From contig JACTVC010000012.1 of the NCBI GenBank assembly GCA_018417955.1, positions 1,178,001-1,242,000 on the forward strand: a DNA stretch of 64,000 bases. Reading direction: 5' to 3'. The notes under the pieces were generated by a model. That model was not told the DNA's origin. It searched no databases and saw nothing but the letters and a program-made list of their open reading frames with translations. Source of the DNA: Laccaria trichodermophora (lineage: Eukaryota > Basidiomycota > Agaricomycetes > Agaricales > Hydnangiaceae). Both the position numbers and the translations under genes were made by a program. This document shows positions 19,234 through 30,138 of the stretch, one piece after another (position 1 is the first letter of the stretch; the number at the start of each line of letters is the position of its first letter).

Positions 19234-21186
19234 ATAAGACACCGCCCCCACTCTCAGATATCTCAACCACGGGGATCGTCTGACCGCCCGGAGAGTCGGC
19301 TACTAGCCTTAGGGCTATTAGCCCTAAGGCTTGTTGTACTTGTTTGTGCAATCATTGATGGGCCATTGATGGGCCATGCCGAGAACGATCAAGAATTCGG
19401 CAAACCCCGAGAGCCCATCAGACTCCGTTTAAACAACAACTTACATAGACTTTTTCGTGGAACGACCAACGTCTCGAATAATTTTCTGTGAGTAATAAAA
19501 ACAAGAGAAGCTTTCAAATTCCAGACAACTTTTGTGAAAGATACCCCAATTTTTCTGAAAATGATGTGGAGTGAGGGAATCAACACCACCAAACACTTTA
19601 CCAAATAGAGTGTCAATGCTATAGCCTTATACGGTGACGGATTTCACGAAGAATAAACTTACATTATTCTAAGACAAATGTATACATAGTGAAAATTAGA
19701 AAGAAGAACTTGCAAAGTCAAGCTAAGCACTGGCTAAGCATCAACCAATTAGCACCAGTAACTACCACTTAAGCATGATGTGGCAGTGAAATTTTTGTGT
19801 GTTTAATGCTCTAAATAAATTGTATATATGTGGAACTGAATGTTTGCGAGCGGCGTGATAAGTACAGAAGGGAAACGGAGAAGCGATACCAACGCGACGG
19901 ACGCGACGGACCCATCACCTCGTCACGTTTAGTTGTGGTCGCACGTGAGAGCCTCAGCGGCGTTTTCCGAATGAGCCTCAAGGCTAAGAGCCCTGGCGCT
20001 TTCAGTACTTATACCTCTCCCAAGCCCGCTGTTGAAAGTAAGCCATGGTAAGCATCCCTGAGAAGGAGAGGATACGAATACCGCGATAGGAAATAGGACG
20101 GATGGAAGGATGGTGCAGTAGACTTTGAGCTGTGTGGACGTCGGTGGCGCAGTAGGTTAGAAGGTCGTAGTGAGGGGTGCTGGGTTCGAGCCCGCCTCAA
20201 GGTTGAAGTGGGACGCCTGGGAGCGGAAGGAGGAGGCCTAAGTTCGCCATAAATCGGACGAGTTTATTGACGCTAGCCTTGTCCTGTTCCAATTTTATAT
20301 TGCAGTGGGCTTAGATCTTCGGCGGGTGAGTCGGTGGAAGTGAAAAGATCACAAATCCTATACCGTCGTCATCGTTTTCGTTGCCGTCCCAATTCATCCC
20401 GATAAGCCACCTGAAGGGAATCCTGTCCATACGTCTCGACCCTATGGACCTTTTCGGTTTCCCTCTTCTTTTTCCACTTGTTTTACGCAGAAAGGCTGGT
20501 GAGATGGTGTCCCATTCACAACAACGTGACAGGGCGTCCATCCATCGTGTCCTAGTGGAGTATTCGCTTTCGACAGGCGCGATCGAAAGAAACGATGTGG
20601 CCCAAGACAAGTTACTGCCCAAACCCGGATAAATGGGCTGGCGAGGATTTGCCTAGCAGCCAAAGAGCCTAAATCCAAGCACACCACGCGGTGGAAGAGG
20701 CGGCGATGACTGCTATTAGCTGGCTATATTCACGGTCAGAATAGGTCAGAATCAAGTAGTGTTGCGGTGCATGTTGAGTCGCTGTGACGATTTCGTGACT
20801 CCGTGACTGGAAAGTGACGGAGCAGGGGAATCGGCACACGCGAACAACAGACCGTTTGAATGACTCTGTATTCGCTTCTGGGGAATTTACGAGCTACAGA
20901 CAGGTCCTTATATACTGTAGGTAGGGTCAAGGGTAATGTAAAGATGGGGATAAACACGAAGGCCAAGGGAAGTGTAAAACACATGAATGATAAGGTAGGT
21001 AGGACTCAGAGGGGGAAGGTGTCCATAAGGGTATACTACGCCTAAGCAATGATGAGGCGGAAGGTGCGGGAGCGCGAATGAATGGCGAGAGGAACCGAGT
21101 TGATGAAATGAGTGATGGAGGAGGTCACGTCCGTTACAGTCGCCCCTGCATACTTTGAATGTCCTCCAACTCAGATAACAACCATC
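19234..21186. other. Gene-poor region with a perfect palindrome and a tRNA-like segment
   Basis: About 1.95 kb without a convincing gene. It contains a perfect 12-bp palindrome with a 3-nt spacer (19305-19331, AGCCTTAGGGCT-ATT-AGCCCTAAGGCT), two tandem copies of ATTGATGGGCC near 19355-19376, and a tRNA-like segment near 20140-20200. Short ORFs (for example 19830-20051, 20311-20622, 20736-20984) show no family features. Confidence 0.5.
20141..20300 (+). repeat. Candidate tRNA-derived SINE (A-box and B-box present)
   Basis: TGGCGCAGTAGG (20145-20156) fits the A-box consensus TRGCNNAGYNNG, and GGTTCGAGCCC (20183-20193) fits the B-box. Spacing is like an intronless tRNA gene. The acceptor stem does not pair well and no clear anticodon arm was found, so it is not a working tRNA. 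The downstream segment to about 20300 could be the SINE body. No poly-A tail or target duplication was identified. Confidence 0.4.
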
Positions 21187-22892
21187 ATGAGCCTAGATTC
21201 CCTCGCTCCCGAACTTATACAGCAAATCGGTACACAGGTATGTTGATCCCAGTTCTTATTTCCAATCCTTTATTAAATCTTCCTGTCTGTAGTTGGGAAA
21301 CGATGTAACGAAATTGCGCCTCGTTTGCAAGAGGATGAGCAGCGTACTCGAATCACACATTCTCCGGTCGATTGTCATCGACATTATGAAGCCTCGACTC
21401 GATGTTAGCATCTCACAACTCACGACGCTGGCGGCGCGGGGCAGTCACGCGGCGACAGCCACACATAAGCTGCACATCCGTAACCTCTGTCCTTCGAAGG
21501 ACCCAATTTATCGCTGCCCTATCCGGGTTTTTGACCCAGATACGGAGGCATGGGTGAACGCGCCGCCCGCTCCACACCCTCCTGAGGTGATTGCTGAGGA
21601 AAAGATGCAGGCCATGCTTCAGGTGGCCATCGCCTCGTTAGGCAACTTGCGGAGTTTCAAGTGAGTCACCCATTGATTTTTTTGACAGTGCTCCGAATTA
21701 ACATTTGCTGCAAGATGGAACATTCGTTGGTCCGATTCAAAGTGGACGCCAACAGCGGTCATAAATGCAGTCAAAACGCTTCCACTCCTTGAATCCTTAG
21801 AGTTGATTGTAGAAAAAGGTTTCGATATGGCAGACCTCCAACTGCAACCACTGCGTAATCTGCAGAGCATCAAGATATCTTCGCCATACAACAAATCCTT
21901 CGTGCAAATCATTGAACCCCTTTCGCTTTTAATTGCGCGCTCGCCGAACCTCCATACCCTTCATTTAGGACCTACATACTGTGCATCGACATCCCTTCAT
22001 CGTCTTTTAGGGAATTGCCCTCCAAACGTCGTCTTACCACTAAAGCATTTGGATTTGCAGGGATTCTCACTGAAGCTCGACAGCATAAGACTTCCCCATT
22101 TCCACCGCCTAACGTCCTTGACGCTACACGATTGCCGGACATCGGAATCTGGTCCAGATGGGGCGTATGTTAGTACGGCAGAGAGGTCGCATCCAGACGA
22201 GATATGGGCAATATTGAAGACGACCGATGTCCGTCTGAACGGCATTGATGTGGACCATATCCCTACCACCCTTCTCGATTATATCTCATCTTATTCGGGA
22301 TTGAAGAAACTGTGTCTGGCGCCTCTAAAGTTTAAGTTTCTGGGAGAATCTGATCCTGCCGCCAACCAATTTTATAACCTTTGTTTAGGCAAGCATGCGA
22401 GCACTCTTGAAGAACTCATTGTTATGGCTGATATCGAAGGAGGGTGGTGCCTCGGGGATGATGCTCTCGTGGTGATCTCGCTATGCAAGAAGTTGAGGGT
22501 CCTCGGGGGTAGCCTCGTTTCGGAAGCCCTCGACGACGCTATGGTGAGTTGATGTGTTCTTTCCGATGGTGAGGCTGGGCTCACGAACGATGTAGAAGTC
22601 GTTGGTGGACGTTACCACACAACTCCCTCGCATCGAGAAACTGACCGTTCGTCCTGCGAACCTGGAGGACTTTAGTTCGTATGCCTGTGCTGATCCAAAG
22701 ATGAGCCATTTTCAGCATGTGACGAAACAGCTTTCGAGATGCATCAGAGAGTACGAAGCAACTGAGTTTTCCAAACCCGTTCCCTTGATCATTGTAAACC
22801 CAAGGATGTTTATGCTGCAGCCGAGTGGAGGTGCTGGAAGTGTGTTGAGGTATCAATGTAATGAACCTGACGACATCGATTGGTGGTTCTGA
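21187..22892 (+). CDS. F-box-type hypothetical protein with leucine-rich region
   Basis: Four exons (21187-21237, 21293-21660, 21715-22543, 22596-22892) encode about 514 aa. The N-terminus MSLDSLAPELIQQIGTQ followed by LRLVCKRMSSVLESHI resembles a degenerate F-box (leucine-proline start, then a hydrophobic LRLVCK segment). The remainder has irregular leucine-rich stretches (LPLLESLEL, NLHTLHLGP, LKHLDLQGF, RLTSLTLHDC), as in the large expanded F-box/LRR families of Agaricomycetes. Such proteins would be substrate adaptors of SCF ubiquitin ligases. Orthology to a named gene cannot be assigned. The 3' end converges on the SAC3-type gene, about 225 bp apart. Confidence 0.7.
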
Positions 22893-23117
22893 GGGAAGGA
22901 ACTGCAATACACCAGTAGATACTTTAGGTTATCAAATGTCCACCTTAACTTAGGAATAAATATCCTGCCCACTTTGGCGACGGCGCTTTCCAAGAACGCG
23001 GCAGTTGAGCTGGCTGTCGAGTGATGTGTTGGGGTGGACTGGTGAGACGGTGTCCCCTCGCCATCAAAATAAAAGTAGAAACTAAAATACATATCAATAC
23101 AAGAGACCAAGTAACCT

Positions 23118-24379
23118 TCAGCGAACTTTGTAAACCAACCACTTTCCTTCAACGTCCTCCCTCCTCCGCACTGCTCCCAAAGAAACTTGCTGCGCAAGCC
23201 AATCTTCCACCTCGACATTAAATTCATCCGAAACGACGGACTGCAAACACAAAGACCTCGATAGCCAACTTTTCGTTTCTGAAGGCCGCACACCGCAGCT
23301 CAGCTCTCGATATGCTGATCTGATAATTGCCCATGAAGTTTCTCGTAATTTTTTCCGCAAAGAGTCCAACAAAGTGAAGAGAGCTTTGAATGCAAGGGTA
23401 CGGTTTGCCTGTGGGGTGATGGTGAGGGCTCCCAGTGTAGCTGAGATCGAATCAGGTGTTTCTAGTATCTCGGACAGGGAAAATTTTCGGGATAATCGCT
23501 CGAAGCGGGCATAGTTACGTGTTCGAAGGCTTGCAGCCAAAGAGGTGATCCACGCGTAGATCGGAGAGGCCCTTGGCAAGAGCGTTTCGGGTATCGATTG
23601 GAGAAATCGATTGCAAGGAAATTGGGAGGGGTAGGCGACTAGAAGGTGATGAAGAGAGGAAAGTAGAATGGTTGGAAGGCACAAGCGATGCGGGGGAGGA
23701 GTTGAGAGATACACTTCTGGAATAAGAGCTGATATGATTGACGTCGTTTGCTTGGGAGAATCGAAGATGATCGCGAGGTATAGTGATGATTCGTACACTG
23801 TCCGTGTTGAACCTGGTTGGAAGAAGATCGATGGGCGCACAAGTTTCACAACGAACCTTCCAATGCAAATTGGTCGTTACGACGAGAAGAGGTGACGCCT
23901 TCGCGTAACTTTCCTGAAAGTGGGTTAGGAGGATGTAATGACGGAAGGAGAAGGACGAACTGAATAAAATGAGAATGTTTTCTTGAGCGTCGATGCGTCG
24001 TCGTTTATCTATTTCCGATTCCATAGGCTGCCGTGGGCGACTCAAAACCGCATCCAGCTACAATAAGCGTCATATCAGTTATCTAAAGCACAAGGAGTGA
24101 GAGATCGCACCTTCCCTTCAATAAAATCCCTATACTCTTCTTGTATACCCCGATCCTTCAAACTGCGACACTGAGGTTCATTACGATTTGTACTGAGTGT
24201 GTGCAGACGAAGACGCACTCATCACCACCCTTCTCGAGCCCGCTGCTTCGACTGACGGACGCGATGAGATCCATACGTCCTGGACCGGCTCGCCCGCCTA
24301 AGGGGCGTCCTCTGGAACGCGGGGTTCCATGTCCAGCGCGGACACTTCCAGCTTGTTGTTTATTTCTCCGGTTGGACAT
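23118..24379 (-). CDS. SAC3/GANP-family protein
   Basis: Five exons (24379-24219, 24162-24111, 24057-23961, 23913-23857, 23812-23118) join in frame to 353 aa. The N-terminus is basic and Gly/Arg-rich (MSNRRNKQQAG..., RGRPLGGRAGPG), followed by a conserved helical region (RDFIEGKLDAVLSRP, KRRRIDAQENILILFRKLRE) and the SAC3/GANP domain (YESSLYLAIIFDSPKQTTS, WITSLAASLRTRNYARFERL, RETSWAIIRSAYRELS). It ends DVEGKWLVYKVR, a winged-helix tail. The family acts in mRNA export and transcription-coupled processes (TREX-2, Thp3-Csn12); which subgroup this belongs to is uncertain. An upstream in-frame ATG at 24559 exists but lies only 24 bp from the divergent gene's start, so 24379 is preferred. A decayed copy of its 3' end is at 15440-15600. 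Confidence 0.8.
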
Positions 24380-24582
24380 GGAGGCGGGAAGGAAGAGCGC
24401 TATGTCCGTTTTTGGCTTGACTGTGAACGACGCGGACTCTATTCTCGCGTCCATCATGGATCCATGGTGATCTTGACTGGGGATTACTAGGGTGTGAGAA
24501 GCAGCGCCTCCATTCATAACGTCTCTTTTGACTAGAACCCTCAACGAATTTTCCTGCATCGCTGGACACTTGGAGAAGTCGA

Positions 24583-25524
24583 ATGTCAGCGGAAGGGATC
24601 ACCAATGACACCCAACCTTCATCTCAAGAGGATTCTTCCTGCACAGGCCCACCAACGCGCGAGGAGCTCCTAACCCGCTACCCAGCCAAGTTCACCTGGA
24701 ACCAGTTGAAGACGTTCGTAAACTCTGGGTAAGAAATTTCTTCCCAACTATCCCAGTTCTCAGTGTAAATCTCTACCCATGACATTAGTGATCTTGGTCT
24801 GCTGAAACGCGACCGCAAACTGCAGAAACGCTACGATGACTGGGTGGCGGGGATAGTCAAGCAACACGGGTCTATGGGTGAGTGTGGCATGTTGTTGCTT
24901 TGAATCGACCGACGTGAAATGATTCTTGAACCCAGTCAACTACCTTTTGAACTACCGTTTGCAATGGGGTAAAATGGACGCGCTGTCCCTGTTGACCTCT
25001 TCCCTCAATGAAGAAGCGTTCGACGAGCCAACTACCAACGGCCATACCTCCGTCGTCGAAACTCCATATTTCTGCGTCGAGACCCCCCGGGAGTTCATCA
25101 GCATCATCCAGAACGACTGGCCCTACTCCGGTACTTATCCCTCCTAAATCCTGCATCCCAACTAACTAAAAAAATCCCACAAGTACCCCCTGAAGTCGAA
25201 CACACCCTCATCTGGACAAAACGCCCCATCTACCACCCCTCCCTCGTCGCCGATTCCGTGAAAGCCCGCATCGAGCAAGACGGGCTATGGGGGTTCACAG
25301 GAACGCTATCCCCACCCCCATCGCCGTCTACCCTTCCTTCGTGCCTCCCTGCGTTGGCGGAGTGGGGCATCACGATTGATAGTCTTGTTAGGTCGGCTCC
25401 TGGGACGGAGGAGGAGGATGAGCTGGTGAGGAGGGCGGGGAGGGAGGTGGATAGGTATGTTAGGATGAGGTGGCGAGGGGGGGAGTGGGAGACGGCGTGG
25501 TTTGTGAACCCTCCTGTGGGTTGA
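24583..25524 (+). CDS. DUF3605 protein (N-acetylglucosamine-induced protein 1-like)
   Basis: Four exons: 24583-24728, 24789-24877, 24936-25130 and 25184-25524. The protein has TREELLTRYPAKFTWNQLKT at the start, YLLNYRLQWGK in the middle, and the family's typical NDWPYSVPPEVEHTLIWTK block, followed by the WGFTG and EWGI segments. DUF3605 is a fungal family with one member described as induced by N-acetylglucosamine; its biochemical role is unknown. The C-terminal exon is Gly/Glu-rich and ends ETAWFVNPPVG. It is divergent from the SAC3-type gene, with about 200 bp between starts. Confidence 0.8.
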
Positions 25525-25751
25525 TCTTTATTTTATTTCATGGGAATGTTGCTTACGGTTCGTTGGCAGAGATTACAGAGCGTTCCGGGTCTGGCGCATA
25601 TTCATGTTTTTGCACGTAGATTGAAGCAATTGGCTTGATACCTGCTTCTTAGATTCCTTACACATAAAATTTAGACTTAGCTTTGACTTCGACGTTAAGT
25701 TCAATTTCATGGCTTGTCGCGTATCACGTGAGAAACATCTACCCAACCACC

Positions 25752-26334
25752 ATGTCGACAACTCCCAGTGAACCTCCTCCTCCTTCGCAGCAACCTTCTC
25801 CAATCCCTTTACCTTCTCGAGTTCCACCACCAACAGGGAACATAATCCACGATTCGTTAGAGGCGAGTCCGACCTGACCTCACCTCAAGCAAGCAACCTA
25901 CCCTAATTGATTGACTGTCGAGGCAGAGTGCGAAACATATAACGGAAATTCCATGTTCCCGGAATAGCTTGTTGAGTGGGATTGCTAGTGGTGTTGGGAT
26001 AGGTGTCATTCGAGGATTGTCGACGGGTTCGTTCTCTCCTTCCTTCCAACATCATCAGAAAAGCCTCAACACCGTTCCAGGTCGTATGATAGCGGGTCAT
26101 TGGGCCATCGCGACGTTCAGTATCGTTTCACTTGGGACATGGTATGTGATTTGTTCTAGGGTGCTATACACTATTTTCTAATAAGTAATGAAAACTGGTT
26201 ATAGGCATCTATGCCAGAAGCAAGTTGCTGATGAGCGGAAGAAGGTCGCTAAAATTATCGAGAGCATGCCGCAGCGTAGCGTAAAACAGGCTGCGGAGGA
26301 GACGAAAAGCTCAGTTACCCAGTCACCTGCGTAA
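25752..26334 (+). CDS. cox20: Cytochrome c oxidase assembly protein COX20
   Basis: Inner mitochondrial membrane chaperone of the Cox2 subunit. It starts MSTTPSEPPPPSQQPSP, a Pro-rich presequence-like segment. The conserved core ITEIPCSRNSLLSGIASGVG then IGVIRGLSTG (first membrane segment) is followed by HWAIATFSIVSLGTW (second membrane segment) and HLCQKQVADERKKVAKI. Exons: 25752-about 25855, about 25929-26026, 26081-26141 and 26205-26334. The second intron (26027-26080) is 54 nt, a multiple of three, so an unspliced frame would also be open, but the family alignment needs it removed. The first splice junction is the least certain. Confidence 0.82.
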
Positions 26335-26472
26335 ACTGTAGGCCTGGGTGGGGGAGGAGAGGGAATGAAAACCAGAAGCAGACTCCATTCTACGTGCGGT
26401 ATGCCGTTCGAGGGGTATAGCGGAGGATCCAGACCGGTTACCGATCCCTCTGCGATGGTGCTTGATGGATGA

Positions 26473-27094
26473 TCAGCTCCACTCTGAATCCCAAACGTTC
26501 TTATCCCAGTTCTCCACAAGAGTTGGGTCGTCCTGTTGGGGGGGGAAGGTGCATCACGTATGCATTTGTGCTCTAGCTATGGGACTTACCTTGTATTTAG
26601 CTTGAAACTGTGAAAAGCCACCTTGGAGTACGATGACTTCGTGGTCGATGTCTTTGCCGATATTGGACCGCGTTTCTTCATATATCTGTGAAGATAAACC
26701 TTTCGACTCGATTTTTGGTTACGATATTCAAGAGGGACGGACGTACGCGGGCAGCCTTTGGTCCTCTTGTCAAAGGTTAGTTGGGCGTCGTCGAGAAATA
26801 TTGGGAAGCATACCGAACTTGGGAGAAAGCACAGTGAAAGATGACGAGAGGGACCTCCTTGGTTTGTTTAACCAACACGTCGACGTTCATCAAGAACTTT
26901 GATGAGGGTTGGTTGAGGCTCCCTTTGATGTTTCCCCCGGCGTAATCATCGTCCCGGACGTCGACTACGAGAAAATCTTTTTCTGGGACCTTGCCCTCGG
27001 ATTTCATGAGCTGAACAAGTTGCTTTGCCGCGTGTCAGTTGAAGATTGTCATGTTGGGAGTGCGACTTCTCACATCTGCAGTGATATATCTCAT
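26473..27094 (-). CDS. Cdc25-like rhodanese phosphatase / arsenate reductase
   Basis: Single rhodanese domain enzyme of 134 aa. Exons: 27094-27074 (21 nt), 27022-26814, 26765-26747 (19 nt), 26685-26590 and 26532-26473. It starts MRYITADQLVQLMKSEGK, then FLVVDVRDDDYAGGNIKGS and the catalytic loop HCAFSQVRGPKAAR (Cys-x5-Arg intact), ending DPTLVENWDKNVWDSEWS. The nearest known relatives are small Cdc25-like proteins such as yeast Ych1/Arr2 and fission yeast Ibp1, which act as tyrosine phosphatases or arsenate reductases. Which activity applies cannot be told from sequence. It is divergent from the VDAC gene, 227 bp apart. Confidence 0.85.
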
Positions 27095-27321
27095 GGCTTT
27101 GGTGCTTTCTGTGATGATCGATCTGGATAAGGAGTTGATCATAAGAAAGGCCTCTAATAACACAAGTCCATTAGATAAGATAAACGCTGGATGGAAAACG
27201 TGGGTGAGAGTGCCGGAATATCCCGGGTATTATTCCCACGATATGTTCCTAAGAATTTTGCACGTCAACTTTCCTTTCGACCGTCACCGTTGTTACTCCA
27301 CTCAACTCTCATCCATAAATC

Positions 27322-28476
27322 ATGTCTCTCCCTCAACCTGTTCCCCCCTCATGGAAGGTTACAAACCTCTCATTCCTTCATTTTTCTTCTTTACTCATCG
27401 TTCAATAGGATCTCGGCAAGTCCTCTAGCGACTTGCTCGGAAAGGACTACCACTTTCACGGAACCGCCCTCGAAGTCAAGACACAAACACCCTCCAACGT
27501 CGCCTTCAAGGTCGCCGGTACCCGCGACTCAAAGACCGACGCCATCCACGGCGACATTGAAGCCAAGTGGACCAACAAGGCCCATGGGCTAACCTTCACC
27601 CAGGCCTGGACCACCTCCAACGTCCTCCGCAACCAGATCGAGGTCGAGAACCAAGTCGCCAAGGGCCTTAAACTTGACCTCCACACTACTCTCTCCCCGG
27701 AGAAGGGCCACAAGACTGCTGTTATCAACTCTGTTTACAAGCAGTCTGGCTTCCATACCCGTGCTTCCCTTGACGTTTTCAAGGTCCGCCCGTTTGTTAA
27801 CAAACACACTGAGCTACCCGAAATTGATTTTTTCCTGGTTGTATAGGGCCCCACTTTCACTGCCGACACTGTTTTGGGCCGTGATGGGTTCCTTGTTGGT
27901 GCTGAGGCTGCTTACAACGTCACTGAGGGCAACATTACTCGTTATGCTGCTGCTCTTGGTTATAATGCGCCTGAATACGCTGTGACCGTTCATGGTCTTA
28001 ACAATTTGAAGACTTTCACTGCTAGCTACTACCACCGTGTCAGCCGTGACGTCGAGGCTGGTGCGAAGGCTGTGTATGACTCCAAGTCTACTCATGGTGG
28101 CGTTGCGCTTGAAGTTGGCACCAAGGCGTACGTATATGCGCTTTCTTATCAAAGTTGAACTGAAGTTTTGTTCGTTAGTCAACTTGACTCTTCTGCCTTT
28201 GTGAAAGCCAAGATCAACAACTCTGGTGTCGTTGCTTTGGGTATGCGTGTTTCTCTCTTGTGTTGCTGAACCCCATTTACTGATACGCGCTTAAATAGGT
28301 TACACGCAGACTCTCCGTCCTGGTGTCAAGGCTTCGTTCGGTGTTGCTCTCGACACGCAAAAGTTGAACGATCCTTCTCCTGTTGGCCCTTCCCACAAGG
28401 TTTGCTTTTCTTCTTTTGTAACGGAATTCGCTCTTATTTTTCACAGGTCGGTGTCAGCTTTGTGTTTGATTCATGA
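27322..28476 (+). CDS. por1: Mitochondrial outer-membrane porin (VDAC)
   Basis: Voltage-dependent anion channel passing metabolites across the outer mitochondrial membrane. Six exons: 27322-27357, 27409-27783, 27847-28127, 28179-28240, 28299-28398 and 28447-28476. They give about 294 aa, the usual length. It starts MSLPQPVPPSWKDLGKSSSD (N-terminal helix region), followed by amphipathic beta strands. Family landmarks are LLGKDYHFHGTALEVKT, GLKLDLHTTLSPEKGHK, GYTQTLRPGVKASFGV and the C-terminal KVGVSFVFDS with an aromatic sorting signal. Codon use is strongly biased to C-ending codons in exon 2, in keeping with high expression. Confidence 0.95.
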
Positions 28477-28796
28477 ATTGGATGGAGGGTGAGCTGGAAG
28501 GTAGTTTTGCGTTGACATAGAATGATGATGTTGTATCGTTGTTGAATGGCGTGATTACCTTGTGATGATTCCTTGAGTGTATGCGAACGTTGAGCGGCCC
28601 AAGATGGGTAACCGTCATCGTCCTGAGATATGGCGAAACTCGTGACTCAGTATAACTACCGTTTCTGATAGTACTTATCATCGATGGACAAAGTCAAGAC
28701 CAAGTTGCTCGTTACATAACTTTTGCGTCGATCTCAAATTTCCGTCATAACTCGCTCAATCTCGCATCTAACGCCACCGCTTTTGCTGTCACTCTT
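28477..28796. other. Intergenic VDAC - triphosphatase
   Basis: About 320 bp containing the 3' flank of the porin gene and the promoter of the triphosphatase gene. No other feature seen. Confidence 0.4.
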
Positions 28797-29995
28797 ATGG
28801 TCAATTCTTCATCGTCCGTGCGATCTGCCTCTCCACCACCTCTCAAACGCGCTAGACGTGGCCAAACACCCGAGCAATCTACCAACGGCTCACAAAATTA
28901 CGCCAGCAGCAGCGGCAGTAGCTCCAATCTCCCCCCGCTCTCCCTATCCATTCTCGGCGTCGAGCCTCTTGATGAATTCATCAAAGAAATCGCAGACTTC
29001 ATCCATCATATGATCGCGACGCGCCCTGATCACCTCCCTGGACATGTCGAGGTCGAGGCGAAGGTGGGCGTGTTGAAGGACCGTATTTCGGGTCAGAGGT
29101 TGGCGTTGCCTGTTCTTGTTGAGACTAGTACGTGCTTTCCGTACGCATCATTTATGTTTTTTTGAATTTTTTACGTCAAGTACTTGCGCCTGAATCCCTG
29201 GATCTGCGGTTCGAGTCGAATATGTCTGTTGTAAGTTCTCGCCCTCCTCCTTCCTGCCTTGAAAGAAGAAAAGCAGGTTGACAGTTGTGTGTACGGTAGC
29301 ACCAACACAAACACTTCAACAGCCTCTTGAATAACCTCAAAACCACCTCTGCACAACCATCACATCCCGCCAGCCCGCTCGGATACAGCCACCTCTACCT
29401 CGTAGACTCGTTCTACCCATCCGACACGAACGACCGCGAAAAGATAAGGGTGACGCGCGATGAGAAGACCGGTACCGTTATTGAGTGTATGCGGAAGATA
29501 AGGCTTGGGGATTTGAATGTGTATAGCCCGAAACGGGCGGCGGATTGGAGGGTTAGTGTTAATTTGGAGGTACCAGGTGCGTTTGGGAAGGGCTTGGAAG
29601 GGCTTTAAGAGGCGCTGATAAGAAGGGTTGTAGCGCAACATCCGCTTGGGTCACCGACGCATACGAGGAGGAAGGATCGGATGAGTTATTCGCATGAGGA
29701 GTTTATAATTGATTTGACGCAGGTGACGTCGACGATGTCGCCGAACGCTCCCGTGTGTTCTCTTTTTTTTTGTTTTGTTTGAAGGTACTATGACTGATGT
29801 GCGAATGGATAGCCACAAATCTTTCATGAACTAGAACTGGAGATTGCACGCTCGGATTTGTTGTTGGCTACTGCGGCGAAGCGGAATGATATCAGCGTCT
29901 CTGAACATGAACGATGTGCCTTTGATGAGCTCATTCGCGCATTTGTGAATAATGCGCGGATTTTGGTTCGTAATTCTAGCGAGGGATGGCAGTAG
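28797..29995 (+). CDS. mRNA-capping enzyme beta subunit (RNA 5'-triphosphatase, Cet1 type)
   Basis: Removes the gamma phosphate from nascent mRNA 5' ends, the first step of capping, in the nucleus. Exons: 28797-29127, 29181-29230, 29300-29576, 29634-29752 and 29813-29995. A disordered N-terminus (SVRSASPPPLKRARRGQTP) precedes the tunnel-type metal-dependent domain. Visible parts are the first metal-binding strand HVEVEAKVGVLKDR (Glu-x-Glu), KIRVTRDEKTG, RKDRMSYSHEEFIIDLTQV and the last metal-binding strand HELELEIARSDLL (Glu-x-Glu-x-Glu). Fungi use this tunnel fold, while animals use a cysteine phosphatase. Both acidic motifs are intact. The CDS ends SSEGWQ. Confidence 0.88.
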
Positions 29996-30138
29996 TGGAT
30001 GGTCTATCTTCTCCGTGTTATTTATTTCGTCCTAATCCATCCTGCATATGCATATCTTATCTCGTGTATCTATTACTGTGTCGAGGTCCAAGGGATATAA
30101 TAAAATCATCGCAAGGAAAAGAGAGAGAAAAGGTCAAT

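Noticed and set aside
20141..20215. Functional tRNA gene
   Set aside because: A and B boxes fit but acceptor and anticodon stems do not pair; kept only as a SINE candidate.
24158..24559. Separate small gene with RGRPLGGRAG motif
   Set aside because: Its frame splices cleanly into the SAC3-type gene downstream, so it is that gene's first exon region and not a gene of its own.
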